32,864 nucleotides of DNA. Origin: Glomus cerebriforme. Its lineage: Eukaryota; Glomeromycota; Glomeromycetes; Glomerales; Glomeraceae. Below the pieces are notes generated by a model. That model worked only from the letters and a program-made list of their open reading frames with translations. It searched no databases and was not told where the DNA came from. The DNA lies in contig QKYT01000112.1 of NCBI GenBank assembly GCA_003550305.1, positions 199,368 through 232,231 of the forward strand. Direction: 5' to 3'. Positions 1 to 12,076 of this stretch are shown here, one piece after another. Position 1 is the first letter of the stretch. The number at the start of each line of letters is the position of its first letter. Position numbers and translations under genes: made by a program.

Positions 1-835
1 ATTGTAACTTTTTACATTTATTGTGTTATTTTTTATTATTAAATATTTAAATTCGTATGTTTAATCTATTGGATTAATGAATTGTTATGAACTCTATAAA
101 AAAAAGTATACAATTTGGCTATCAATCAGATATTTCNAATGTTGNTGATGATCNAAATTCANCCNAAATTTGAAACGAATNGGCCNAAATTTAGCCGAAT
201 CNTCACATGCCGAAACTTCTTATTTCGACTAGTGATATTTAGGTTTTATTTAAGATTTATTTGAATTTATACAAGAAAAACTATAATTTTAATTCAAAAA
301 GCCAAAATTTTTTCAATATTTTAATTAAAAATATGAAATTAAAAAAAAAAAGTGAATAATAAAATAATCTTTATTTAAATTTTTTAGAATTATCAAAAAT
401 AAGAAATCTTATAATACTGTATTATATTATTTTTTATTATATATATTAATTTTAAATTAAAAGAATTAAAAGTAAAATAAAAAAAATAATTTTTAAAAAT
501 CTTATTGGCTATAATATCAATTATTTTATATATTATATTTAAAATAAAAATTTGATAAAATTAAAAATAAAATATAAAAGTTAGTATTAATTAAAAATTG
601 AGTTTTGCTAACTTACATCTGAAATAAAGATTATACAAGATAACTATCACTCAGGTAATTTTATCTTTATTGTTCTATTACATGATTTTTATTAATTTTT
701 TAATGTGTTACAAAAATAATTAGTATTTAAGGTTAAGATGAATCAAAAATTTTAAAATAATAACTTTATTGATTGAACAATAGATGATTATTATGCATAA
801 GTAAATTTGCAATAGTTAGAGCATATACTATTTTA
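1..835. other. AT-rich intergenic, no gene seen
   Basis: Very AT-rich sequence with scattered N between about 136 and 202. No frame, tRNA or repeat that I can support. It ends at the stop codon of the small minus-strand gene at 836-1209. Confidence 0.6.
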
Positions 836-1209
836 CTACATCATCTGTTCTATTCTATAATTTTCCTCATCTTTCTCATTTTCTTCATCTATACCTTCCA
901 TTTTACTTAATAACAAAAATTCAATTTCTCTTAATATTACATTTGCATTTTCTCCTATTTTATTTAATAATATAAGTATTTCTATTGCATCATTACTCAC
1001 CATTTTTGCTACTATATTCTCCTCATAAATTCTAATATAATCAGTTACTAAAAATATTATATAAGAAATTATACTTCATAACTAAGATTCAAATAATAAA
1101 ATTGATAATATTTACTTAACTTTTTCCAAAATATGCTTAAAAACTCTTTATAATATCTCTCATCAAGTTTTATAATTCTTTTTCCATTTTCTTTCATGAA
1201 ATTATTCAT
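836..1209 (-). CDS. hypothetical two-exon small protein, 101 aa
   Basis: I do not recognise this gene. On the minus strand an ATG at 1209 opens a 94-nt exon (1209-1116). A 68-nt intron with GTAAAT donor and TTTTTAG acceptor (1115-1048) and a 212-nt exon (1047-836, stop TAG at 838-836) follow. The two exons join in one frame without a stop, giving 101 residues. The N-terminal third is basic with aromatic residues (motif YYKEFLSIFWKKL). The middle is a likely amphipathic helix rich in Leu/Ile (AIEILILLNKIGENANVIL). The tail is acidic (EGIDEENEKDEENYR). Intron length matches the actin introns nearby. No signal peptide or membrane span is evident. It lies about 110 bp left of a large foldback element and could be the end of a larger or transposon-borne gene. 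The clean splice and open frame favour a real coding region. Confidence 0.5.
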
Positions 1210-1317
1210 TAACTAATAAAATAATAGTTAAGATTATTTATTTATAACTAAAAAATAATAAGTTATGAAGGTTAATAAATATTTTATTTATATTAAAGTC
1301 TTGTACTAGACTTTAAA

Positions 1318-1870
1318 CACTGGTCAAAAACTGATCTATCTTACAGATATCTTACAGATATCTTATAAATATCGGGTACCCAAAATGCGTAAATTCTGCT
1401 ATACATCGGGTACCCAATATGTATACTATAGAATTAAAAAATACAATTTATTAATTATCTCGCTATCCAGTGATCATAAAAAGATGAAATATAGCTCATT
1501 CGATTCGCCTCACTAAGACGTATCGAATGGTACTAATTTCGCATTTCTAGGTGTGATAGATGTCGAGATATTTGACAAATCGGCATTTTTTATTTGTTTT
1601 TTTTACGATTTATCGAATATCTCAGCATCTATCGCACCTAGAAATGCGAAATTAGTACCATTCGATACGTCTCAGTGAGACGAATCGAATGAGCTATATT
1701 TCATCTTTTTATGATCACTGGATAGCGAGATAATTAATAAATTGTATTTTTTAATTCTATAGTATACATATTGGGTACCCGATGTATAGCAGAATTTACG
1801 CATTTTGGGTACCCGATATTTATAAGATATCTGTAAGATATCTGTAAGATAGATCAGTTTTTGACCAGTG
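1318..1870. mobile_element. Foldback element, 265-bp inverted arms
   Basis: Two arms, 1318-1582 and 1606-1870, are reverse complements along their whole length with only a few mismatches, separated by a loop of about 23 bp. The outer end is CACTGGTCAAAAACTGATC. Inside each arm are two GGGTACCC sites and a tandem run of ATATCTTAC-type units. The transcript or single strand would form a hairpin of about 265 bp. The loop is too small to encode anything, so this is a non-autonomous foldback/MITE-type element. No convincing target duplication is seen: both flanks are A-rich (TTTAAA on the left, AAAATT on the right). Confidence 0.9.
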
Positions 1871-2720
1871 AAAATTTTTACTAATAGTGCATTTTGAATA
1901 ATTCATACCAAATTTTAAATTGATTTTAGTTGCAAGATTTTTCCAAAAAAAATTTTTTTATCTCAGTTCAAAAGAATAATAGTATGTATTTACTTCTTTT
2001 CATTTATTAATTAATATTTATAATTGATCTTCTTTCTACATGTTGATAGTTTTAAAAAAAAAATTTAATAAAAAATATTTGAATTTGAATTTAATAGAAA
2101 ATTCAAAAAAAAACTATATTTTTAAATTGCTTCAAAGATAAAAAAATCATATTTGTATTAAATATATCAAATTAGTCAGTTTATTTTTCAAATTAGTGTT
2201 TATTGAATTAGTTATCTTACTTTTATCAAATGATGCAATAAATTACTATGGTATTTAAATTAAAAAAAAAAATCTAATTAAATCAACAATGTTATATAAA
2301 TTCAATTAAAATATATGTGACATACCTGTGATATACTTATCAAATGCTATAAATCTAATTAAAATATATATAATATACCTGCAACAAATGTTATATAAAT
2401 CCAATTAAATACATGTAATATTTTTATAAAAAAAAAAAAATAATAAAAATAAAAGTGATTTTTTTAATCTTGTATTATCATTAATCATTAAACTTTATTA
2501 TTATATAATTTTATTACTAATACTAATAGTACAGATAAACAATTATAAAAAAAAATTTATTACAAATTTTTTGACCTTTAATTATTTAGACATCTTGGAG
2601 TATAATGGCTAACTTAATTAAAATTTTTACAATATTTTCTTTTTTTTTTGCTCTCTTGATTTGCTGCAACTTCTTTTTTATAATCTTTATTAGTAATAAT
2701 AGTTATATTTCAAATATAAC
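1871..2720. other. AT-rich intergenic with a short tandem repeat
   Basis: No gene is visible. A degenerate three-unit tandem repeat lies at 2288-2427, with units starting AATGTTATATAAATTC at 2288, 2343 and 2387 (spacing 55 and 44 bp). Homopolymer runs are common. Confidence 0.5.
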
Positions 2721-2948
2721 TTATTTTTTTTTTTGAAATTTGTCACATGACTTATGCTTATTAGGTTGTCGACCTTTATGTCTCACCTATAAAAAATCAC
2801 CAATAGGCATAGAAATCACATTTTTCTATTGATCAAATAATTTTACTTTTATACTTTCAATAAAATATTTTATTTGATTGATAAATTCATTAACTTTATC
2901 AGTCCAAATAGCCAAATCAAGTGCCTTTTTAGCATATTTTATACCAAA
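2721..2948 (-). pseudogene. C-terminal remnant of a transposase-like gene
   Basis: Reading the minus strand from 2948 gives a coding-like stretch (FGIKYAKKALDLAIWTDKVN, then a helix-like segment ending KLFDQ). An in-frame TAG is followed by VISMPIGDFL, a second TAG, and a basic motif RHKGRQPNKHKSC before the final stop at 2721. A G-R-P/Q-P-x-K-basic motif is common at the C-terminus of FAR1/MULE-type transposases in fungi, so this may be the tail of such a gene. That assignment rests on the short motif only. Further coding-like fragments on the same strand reach about 3120 but are badly frameshifted. Not functional as it stands. Confidence 0.35.
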
Positions 2949-4010
2949 TCCATATTTTTATTTAGGATTTTAAGGTTGTATAATATTAAGAGTTTGCTTA
3001 AAATTTGCAAGATATTAAAATGATAATCAAAATCTTTTAATTCATTTTTTTCAATTTGGTATATTAGTTCTTTATATTATTCAATATTATACTTGTTATT
3101 ATACTTTTCTGCAAATTAAATTTTAGATTGCCAAAATATTTTATCAGTCTTATATTTTAACAGATGTATTGTATTTTAATAGATATAATATATATTGCAT
3201 TATAATAGATATATTCCATTATGACAAACATATTAAATTTTAAAATTATAATAATGTTTTTATTTTAAATCATTATTTATATAAAATTTTAGTAATTAAA
3301 ATCTATACAACAAAATCTAACAATTTAAAATATTATTGAAATATAAATATAACTAATTATAAAATAAAAAATAACAATACAAATAATTAATAAAATTATA
3401 AAAATTTTATATGCAAATTTGTAATATTGGATATATTTTTTGCTTTTTCCTTTAAAATATTTTATCCTATAAATTAAAAAAATATATATTATCATAAATT
3501 ATGAGTGATGTAAAAAATTATTTATTAATGTATAGGATTGCATTAAGCATAAGTACTAACACATAAAGAATAAACACTACTAAATAGTTTTACTTGCTAC
3601 TTTAAAGGTAATGCTGTACATCTTTTATAATTTTCTTATTTTAATTATTTTGTTTTCTTATGAAACTCGTTAAATATCATTTTTTTATATATATGTTATA
3701 ATAACTTATCTTCTTCAATTTGTTCAGAGAAAGATATTTTTTTTATCATTTTTTTTTTTTAGCAGAATATATATACAAGCATATTATTTTCACAATTAAA
3801 TATACCAATTATGGTTTAAGATTTATTATTAATAAAATTATCAGATGATCAAGTAAAGCAAATTTTATATTTATTTAATTTCAATAAAAAAAATTAAAGA
3901 AAATTCTAAAGATAAACAAATTTGTTACTTATTTACTACTATTATAAAAAAATAATAATCAGACTGTATGATATAAACATTAGTATTAATTCACATTTCA
4001 AAAAAAAAGT
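2949..4010. other. AT-rich intergenic, nothing supported
   Basis: Apart from possible remains of the preceding pseudogene up to about 3120, I see only low-complexity AT sequence and no usable frame, RNA gene or element end. It ends at the target duplication of the element at 4021. Confidence 0.5.
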
Positions 4011-5270
4011 ATCTCTAGCTAGTATTCTAAAAAAAATCTGATCTAATCTGAATTTGCAGATTTGATCTAAAACAGATTTAGATCAGTTTGCAAATTTGAG
4101 ATCTGTGGATCTGATTCAAACCAAATAAAGCTGATTCAAATCTAATCTGATCAGATCAGATCATCTGATTGAATTTGGATCTTCATATATTAAATATGAT
4201 AAAATAAAAAAAAATTTTATTTTTTATTTTTTAATTTTTATCTTTTTTTAGAAACAGAATCTGGATAAATAAAGAAATCCAAATGAACAGTTTCTGAATA
4301 AACTAAAGGTGAGTTTATTCTTTTATTGACTTTATTAATTATTAGAAAATGTAATTAATGTTTTTCTTTTCTCTTTTTTTTAGAAAACCAGACGAACAAA
4401 TGAAGCTGAACAACTGGGATCTTGAACAAATGTAAAGTTAATTCTTTTTTTACTATTAATTATTAGGGAACGTAATTAATATTTTCTTTTCTCTTTTTTT
4501 TTAGAAAATCAGATGAATGGATAAAGCCAAATGAACAAATCTTGAACAAATGAACTAAGAGATGAGTTCATTCATTTCTTTCATTTTTTTACTTTCAGAA
4601 AATATAATTAATATTTCTCTTCTCTTTTTTTTAGAAAATTGGATGAACAGATGAAGTCAAATGAATGAAACTTGAACAAATAAACTAAGAGATTAGTTTG
4701 TTTATTTCTTTTCATTTTTTTACTTTCAGGAAACGTAATTAACGTCTCCCTTTTTTTTTTAGGAAACTGGATGAATGGACGAAGCCAAATGAATGAAACT
4801 TAAATGAACAAACTAAGAGGTTAGTTCATTTATTTCTTTTCATTTTTTTACTTTCAAGGAACGTAATTAATATCTCCCTTCTCTTTTTTTTAGAAAACCA
4901 GACAAATGGATGAAGCCAAATGAATAGAACTTGAATGAACAAATTAAGAGGTTAATTCGTTTATTTTTTTTCATTTTTTTACTTTCAAAAAATGTAATTA
5001 ACGTCTCCCTTCTTTTCTTTTAAGAAACTGAACAAACAATTAGATTTAGATCGATTTAATTTCAGATTTAAATTAGCTTCAGTTCAGTTCAGTTTTGGAT
5101 TAATTAGATCCAGATTAGTTCAGTTCAAATCTAAATCAGTTTCAGATCAGTTCAGATCAGATCTAGCCAGATTCAGATCAGTTCAGATTTATTTCAGATT
5201 GGATTCAGATCAGATCAGATTTAAATCAAATCTGATCTAAACTGATTTGTTCAGAATACTATCTCCAGCT
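4011..5270 (+). mobile_element. TIR element with 10-bp TSD carrying an exon-like array
   Basis: The element proper is 4021-5260 (1240 bp). Its ends are inverted: AGTATTCTAAAAAAAATC on the left, and AGTATTCTGAACAAATC when the right end is read on the minus strand. Immediately outside lie ATCTCTAGCT (4011-4020) and ATCTCCAGCT (5261-5270), a 10-bp target duplication with one mismatch. Subterminal regions on both sides are dense in GATCTGAT/CAGATCAG motifs in both orientations, typical of transposase-binding subterminal repeats. There is no transposase. The centre is the tandem module array described separately. A 9-10 bp duplication points to Mutator-like mobilisation, and cargo consisting of intron-bearing exons recalls Pack-MULEs; this class assignment is inference. 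Confidence 0.75.
4250..5024 (+). repeat. Tandem array of 7 micro-exon/intron-like modules
   Basis: Seven units spaced 121-132 bp each begin with a pyrimidine tract and AG acceptor (AG ending at 4251, 4383, 4504, 4634, 4762, 4893 and about 5024). An A-rich exon-like segment follows, then a donor-like site (GTGAGTTTATT, GTTAGTTCATT, GTTAATTCG; ATGAGT or ATTAGT in decayed ones). Next come a CTTTCAG/GTAATTAAC segment resembling a branch site and a new pyrimidine tract. Modules 3-6 have exon-like parts of exactly 57 nt. The best frame places one base before the first full codon and repeats as K-[SLP]-D-[EK]-[WQ]-x-K-[PS]-N-E-x-x-L-N-x-x-[TI]-K-R, the Arg codon being split by the intron. Each unit has one or two in-frame stops, mostly at positions expected to be Trp or Gln. 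It is therefore decayed or non-coding as read. Confidence 0.7.
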
Positions 5271-5303
5271 AATATTTGGTACAAAGACCTAGTTACTTAT
5301 ATA

Positions 5304-5503
5304 CATCAGGAATTTATTTAATACAAAGTATTTCATAAATCTACATTCTTGTAATACTATGTAAGGTTACAGCTTAGTTGAAAGAATACAGAACGTAATA
5401 CTCTAATAATTTATGTAATATAATACTCCATAATTTTACTAAGTATAATATTCTGTTATATTATGATGCATAATATTTTGAAATACTATGTAATACTTCA
5501 AAA
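5304..5503 (+). repeat. Dispersed repeat, copy 1
   Basis: This stretch begins CATCAGGAATTTATTTA and runs through TACAAAGTATTTCATAAATC to GCATAATATTTTGAAA. It is repeated in the same orientation at 7606-7802 with scattered substitutions. No coding frame. It could be part of a decayed element or solo repeat. Confidence 0.75.
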
Positions 5504-5758
5504 TATTTACAAGGCCTAATTATATAACATTTTATTTTATATAGTGTAATACTCTGCAACTTTACGTGTAATCTAGCATTAGTATTTCATTTTATATAAT
5601 ATAATACTTTACAACTTTACGTATAACCTAACTGTTAGTAGCTTTTATAAATTATTATTATATTCTGAAAAAATATCCAAAAAAATATACTGATAAATAA
5701 CAATATATTTAATATTTATTATGTTTATTATTATATTATATAATAAGGGCGTTATTAT

Positions 5759-6123
5759 GTGGCAACCTGTCGTCATGGCGACCCCTATAATTCCGGCTAA
5801 AATTAAGTGATCGGCAATAAATTATCCTTTTTTGGAATTTTGTGTAATGCAAAACTTCAATTTTCAAGAGAAATAAAATTGCCTTTTTGGGTTGTGTAAT
5901 GTTACATTAATTCCGAATAAGGAAATTCCGGCCTGGCGTTATAAAATTTGCTAAAATTAGTAGTGTGATGAATAACATGTGACAAATAGGCTTTTTCATG
6001 CCGAAAAAATTCTAAGTCCCTAGAATAAATAGTAAAAATGGAAAACTAGGGATGTGACATGGAGGTGACAAATTATTTGTATATGAAGTCACGTGACAGG
6101 GGTCGTCATGGCGACCGGGTCAC
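5759..6123 (-). mobile_element. MITE family 1, copy 1 (best-preserved TIRs)
   Basis: A 365-bp element whose ends are inverted over about 28 bp: GTGGCAACCTGTCGTCATGG at the left and GTGACCCGGTCGCCATGACG reading inward from the right. On the minus strand it aligns along its length with copies at 11709-12076 (+) and 22508-22868 (+). Shared blocks include ACTATTTATTCTAGGGAC, the GTCACGTGACTT end and AAAAAGGCAATTT. It has no coding capacity. Local GC is clearly higher than in the surroundings. No convincing target duplication was found. Confidence 0.85.
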
Positions 6124-6364
6124 CAATTCCTTTTTTCCATATAATAATATACTTTTTAGCAAAATTAAAAAGCCATTGTCAAAATATTTTGTTATGAGTA
6201 AAATTAATTATGATGGTCATAATTTTTACTAATAAAATATATAAATTACATCAAATTATATCTTTGTGTTATGTCAGTCATAATTCAAAAAAAATCTATT
6301 TCGTAAGGAAGTATATATAATAAAATGAATTACTAAATCTAAAAAGACTAATAATTATAATTTC

Positions 6365-7357
6365 TTATATTTTTTTTAACTCCTTCATTGCTAATTTCTC
6401 ATTTTTATTAGTAGAATCTTTATATATTATACCTTCGATTTCTTCAGCTTCTTTCTTATCTTTATCTTTACCATCTTCATCATCTTTAGTATCTTCATTA
6501 CCTTCATCATCTTTATCATCTTCATCACCTTTTTTATCTTTACTATCTTCTTCATCACCTTTATTATCTTCTTCTTCATCTTTTTCATCACCTTCCTCAT
6601 CTTCTCTGTTGTTTCTATTTTGTTTAACTTTATTTTCTTTATCTTCTAATTCATTATTTTCATCATTATTAACAAAACTATCTTTTAAAATTTTTTTCTA
6701 AGAAATTTTTAATAAAAAATCAATTTAATTAAAGAACAATAAAAATAGTATTATTTTACAAAACTTAAACCTACCAAGTTTTTTAAATAATATTTATTTT
6801 GAATTTTATAATTCTTTCATTCAATTTTATATTAAAAATTTTCAGATTTAATAAACTTTCTGAAATTGTTATCATAAAAGCAAATTGAATATTAGGAATT
6901 TCTTTGTGTATCATATAAGTCTTTGTGAATTCTAAGTAATCAAAAAGTGATCAAATTTTTTTAATAATATTTTTAGTACTAATTTTTGATGAAGTATTAT
7001 TATTGATTTTTTTTATTACCTATTGCATCCATCAGTTTAAATAATTTGTTATGATAATTTTTTATGGCTGTCCTATTCTTCCATTTGTTCACAGCTGCAA
7101 GTAGCATATTCATCTTCATAGATGGAAGTTGCTGTTCTCTGAATATATAAAATACTGCATTTTTAATTTTAGTTGCTAATGTTCATCTATTGCTTTTAAT
7201 TTATTTTAAAATCTAATAAAAAATAAATAACTATTGGTTAAAAAAAAGGATAAATAATGCAAAACTTCTAATTCTACTAAAACTTACCATCGGCAATTTT
7301 TTTAGGATTTAGATCTGTGTTATTTTGCAGCACAAAGATCTGTATAGCTTTACGATC
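6365..7357 (-). pseudogene. Broken multi-exon gene with an acidic C-terminus
   Basis: I cannot name this gene. On the minus strand, exon-like blocks are joined by GT..AG introns: 7357-7288 (ends LNPKKIADG, donor GTAAGT); a block at about 7210-7020 with strong coding character (AVFYIFREQQLPSMKMNMLL, then AAVNKWKNRTAIKNYHNKLF); a block at about 6980-6780 (EFTKTYMIHKEIPNIQFAFM); and a last exon 6697-6365, open for 110 codons to TAA at 6367-6365. The last exon is a long Asp/Glu/Lys run (for example DEEGDEKDEEEDNKGDEEDS), consistent with a charged disordered tail. The middle blocks carry stops and frameshifts (after DFKIN, and within the block at about 6930), so the gene as a whole looks dead. It lies between a MITE and a dispersed repeat. 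Confidence 0.55.
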
Positions 7358-7605
7358 CTGTCAATATACAGTACAGAAAAAAAAAATAAAAATCTGCACA
7401 GATCTCCAAGAAACTAAAAATTTATGCAAAAATTTTATAATAAATCTGCAAAATTCTTGTAATATACAATATATAATATATATTTAAAATATAATATTGT
7501 AAATATAATAAAACTTTATTTTTTTTATTAAATATAATTTATAAAGTAAAGCTAAATTATTATAATATATCAAATATAAGAAAAAAAATCTATATTATCT
7601 ATCTA

Positions 7606-7802
7606 CATCAGGAATTTATTTAGTACAAAGTATTTCATAAATCTATGTTCTTATAATATTACATAAGGCTACGACCCTATCAAAAGACTATGGAATGTAA
7701 TACTCTGATAATTTATATAATGTAATACTCTGTAATTTTACTAAGTATAATATTCCGTTATATTATAATGCATAATATTTTAAAACACTACATAATACTT
7801 CT
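7606..7802 (+). repeat. Dispersed repeat, copy 2
   Basis: Second copy of the repeat at 5304-5503 in direct orientation, starting CATCAGGAATTTATTTAG. The two copies bracket the MITE and the broken acidic-tailed gene. Confidence 0.75.
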
Positions 7803-8945
7803 ACGGTAAATAGTTATTTATTATAACTACAGCGTAGCTGTTATCATAAGTACATATGAATACAGTAATGTTATCACGTGATTATGTACTCACATAGTCA
7901 CGTAATCATATGATCGTAAAGCAACTACATGAGTACGTATTACAATTTTTGTATTTATTATACTTACTGTAATACTGTACTCATGAACCAATCATTAATC
8001 ATAAAACACAAATTTTACCAGTTCTAATAAATTTTTTTAAAAGAATTTCTTTTTTATAAGAATGCCAGTTTCATTGGACTTTCTCAGATTATTTCTTAAA
8101 ATAAAATAGTTTGTTAATTAAAATTAAACTGATTAATTATAAAATAGTTTTATGAACTAATATAAAATCAGTTTAAAGATTAGTTTTTAATCTGAATTCA
8201 TATAATTTCATATTATTATTACTTTATATTAAAAATTTAAATAATATTAAATTTTTTTTTTTTTTGATAAGTTAATTATATTTATTATATTTAAATTAAT
8301 CTTTTTAGAATTAGACTGGACTGGATCAATTCAACCCTAATCTTAAATTATATAATTTTTTTCAAAGTTAATTCTATTACATAATTTTATATTAGTACAT
8401 AAATATATTACAGATTTGTTGTAAGTAAATAATAAAATATTAAAATTAAACCCTGTTAAAATATTAATATATCAAAATTATTAATATTAAAAAATACATT
8501 TTATCAAATTGCAACTTTTCTTAATATTAGATAGTTTATAATTTAATTTTTAAATATTGGTAATATTGATATATTAAAACTATTTTAGCATTTTGATTAA
8601 TTAAAAAGGTAATGTCAAAATTTTTTAACTTTAGGTATTATTTTGATATCATTATAGTTTATTTTTTTTCATATAAATTTGAATTATAATATTTTATAAT
8701 ATTCAATAAAAAAATTACTATAATTCTTAAATCTTATGTTTATTATATGACTTATATCTGATCTTAAATATATAAAGATGATTTGCGGGAGATATTTATG
8801 CAAAAGTTAGGGTTTAAACAATTTATTTTTTTGAGCTTTATCTTTTGCAATAGATTTGACTATTTATTCTCTATACTAAATCTTGTCCTTTATTTTTAAA
8901 TGTATAATTATTAATGAAAAGTAATAAGCAAACATAATAAGAAAT
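7803..8945. other. AT-rich intergenic with a palindrome
   Basis: No gene seen. A hairpin-forming inverted repeat lies at about 7931-7986 (TGAGTACGTATTACA against TGTAATACTGTACTCA, loop about 24 nt), next to a cluster of CACGTGATTATG/CACGTAATCATATG motifs at about 7875-7920. The rest to 8945 is featureless AT sequence. Confidence 0.45.
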
Positions 8946-9302
8946 TTAAAGGGTTTGGTCTTGAGTCTTGACGTAATATTTGGGACGCAGATTGCACACC
9001 TGCGATTTTGTCGATTTTGTCCCAAGCATTACCAAGATGTACCAAGTATCTTGGATTTCCTTTGATGATGGTATCTGACATGTAACACGAATTCTTGAGT
9101 CATGCAATACGCCAGCCGCTGCTAGCATTGGCAGTTGGCATCCTTATAAGAGCACGCTTCATCCACCTGTCCCACCAAATTGACGATACTAAGTGCATCA
9201 CCAATCTATTATAGTATTCCCACCCCCAATTTTTTTTTTTCAAGCAATAGCGTATTGCTGTAATTTTTTTTACAAGTATAAATTACTCATAAAGGTTTTC
9301 AC
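8946..9302 (+). promoter_or_regulatory. Actin upstream region
   Basis: GC content rises sharply here, ahead of the actin start codon. A dyad CCAAGAT-N9-ATCTTGG lies at 9032-9054. A TATA-like CTTATAAGAG lies at about 9144. A C-rich stretch (ATTCCCACCCCCAA) followed by a run of T lies at about 9216-9240, a layout often seen near fungal transcription starts. The ATG context is TTTCACATGG. Which of these elements function is inference. Confidence 0.4.
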
Positions 9303-11244
<1,942 letters not shown>

Positions 11245-11320
11245 ATAAATTATTAATTTATATATTTTTTATATTTTTTTGTAACAATAATTGAAATGAA
11301 TGATTCAATTTAAAAGTTCT

Positions 11321-11330
11321 AATAAATAAA
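11321..11330 (+). terminator. Actin polyadenylation signal
   Basis: AATAAATAAA lies about 77 nt after the actin stop codon, following a T-rich 3' region. It is consistent with a cleavage/polyadenylation signal. Confidence 0.5.
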
Positions 11331-11708
11331 GATTTCAATTTAAGTGGTTTTGTAATATAATAATAAAACCATAAAAACACAGAGAATGATATAATACATT
11401 AAATCCCTAAAACATGTATTATTGAATTCAGATCCAACTTTTAAGGTATGTCTTGTTTGAAATATACTTGCATATAATAATTCCCTATATATGAAAAGTG
11501 GGATCTTATTGTGACTGATAATAAAAAAAAATAACTCTGTGTTAGCACATAATATCATATTACCTATATGACTATGACTTTTATAAATCATTTGTCATTT
11601 TTAGTTACATGTTTTATAACATATAGCTCTTATTATAGTAAAATTTATCAAAAATTTAGCTTTTATTTATATTTATAAAAAATAAAAATATATAATAGAA
11701 AAAAGTAA
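11331..11708. other. Actin 3' flank, no gene seen
   Basis: AT-rich sequence between actin and the second MITE copy. A minus-strand open frame here has no recognisable features and is not supported. Confidence 0.5.
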
Positions 11709-12076
11709 TGGCGATGCTGCCGATGCATCGCTACCCCACGTGACTTATACTATATAATAATTTGTCAACCTCGCGTCACACCGTAGTTTTCCATTTTTAC
11801 TATTTATTCTAGGGACAGAGAATTTTTCGGTATGATAAATACTATTTGTCACATGTTATTAATCACATGTATAATTTTGCCCAAATTTTATAACGCTGGC
11901 CAAAATATCCTTATTTGGATCTTAGGTAACGTTACACGATCCAAAAAAGGCAATTTTGTTTCTCGAAAATTGAAATTTTTTGGTTACGCAAGATTCCTAA
12001 AAAGGCAATTTCATTGCATATCATTTAATTCCGGCCGGAATTATGAATCACGTGACAATGGCGATGCCGATAAATT
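11709..12076 (+). mobile_element. MITE family 1, copy 2
   Basis: Opposite orientation to the copy at 5759-6123 and the same orientation as the copy at 22508. The inner ends are inverted (CCCCACGTGACTT left; GTCACGTGATTC reading inward from the right), with GGCGATGC/GGCATCGCC outside them. Shared internal blocks include TAACGCTGGCCAAAATATCC and TTCCGGCCGGAATTATGAA, the latter a short perfect palindrome. The open frame running through it reflects raised GC, not a gene. Confidence 0.85.

Noticed and set aside
4030..4170. GATCTGAT-type repeats considered as a CRISPR or satellite
   Set aside because: Short, irregular, in both orientations and confined to both ends of one TIR element; they are subterminal repeats, and the genome is eukaryotic.
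7931..7986. Hairpin TGAGTACGTATTACA/TGTAATACTGTACTCA as an element end or terminator
   Set aside because: No duplication, no neighbouring gene and a gapped stem; noted only as a palindrome.
8946..9128. 60-codon minus-strand open frame before actin
   Set aside because: No motif or codon pattern. It lies in the GC-richer actin upstream region and is better explained as promoter DNA.
11340..11591. 83-codon minus-strand frame after actin
   Set aside because: Low-complexity hydrophobic translation overlapping the actin 3' flank; no support.
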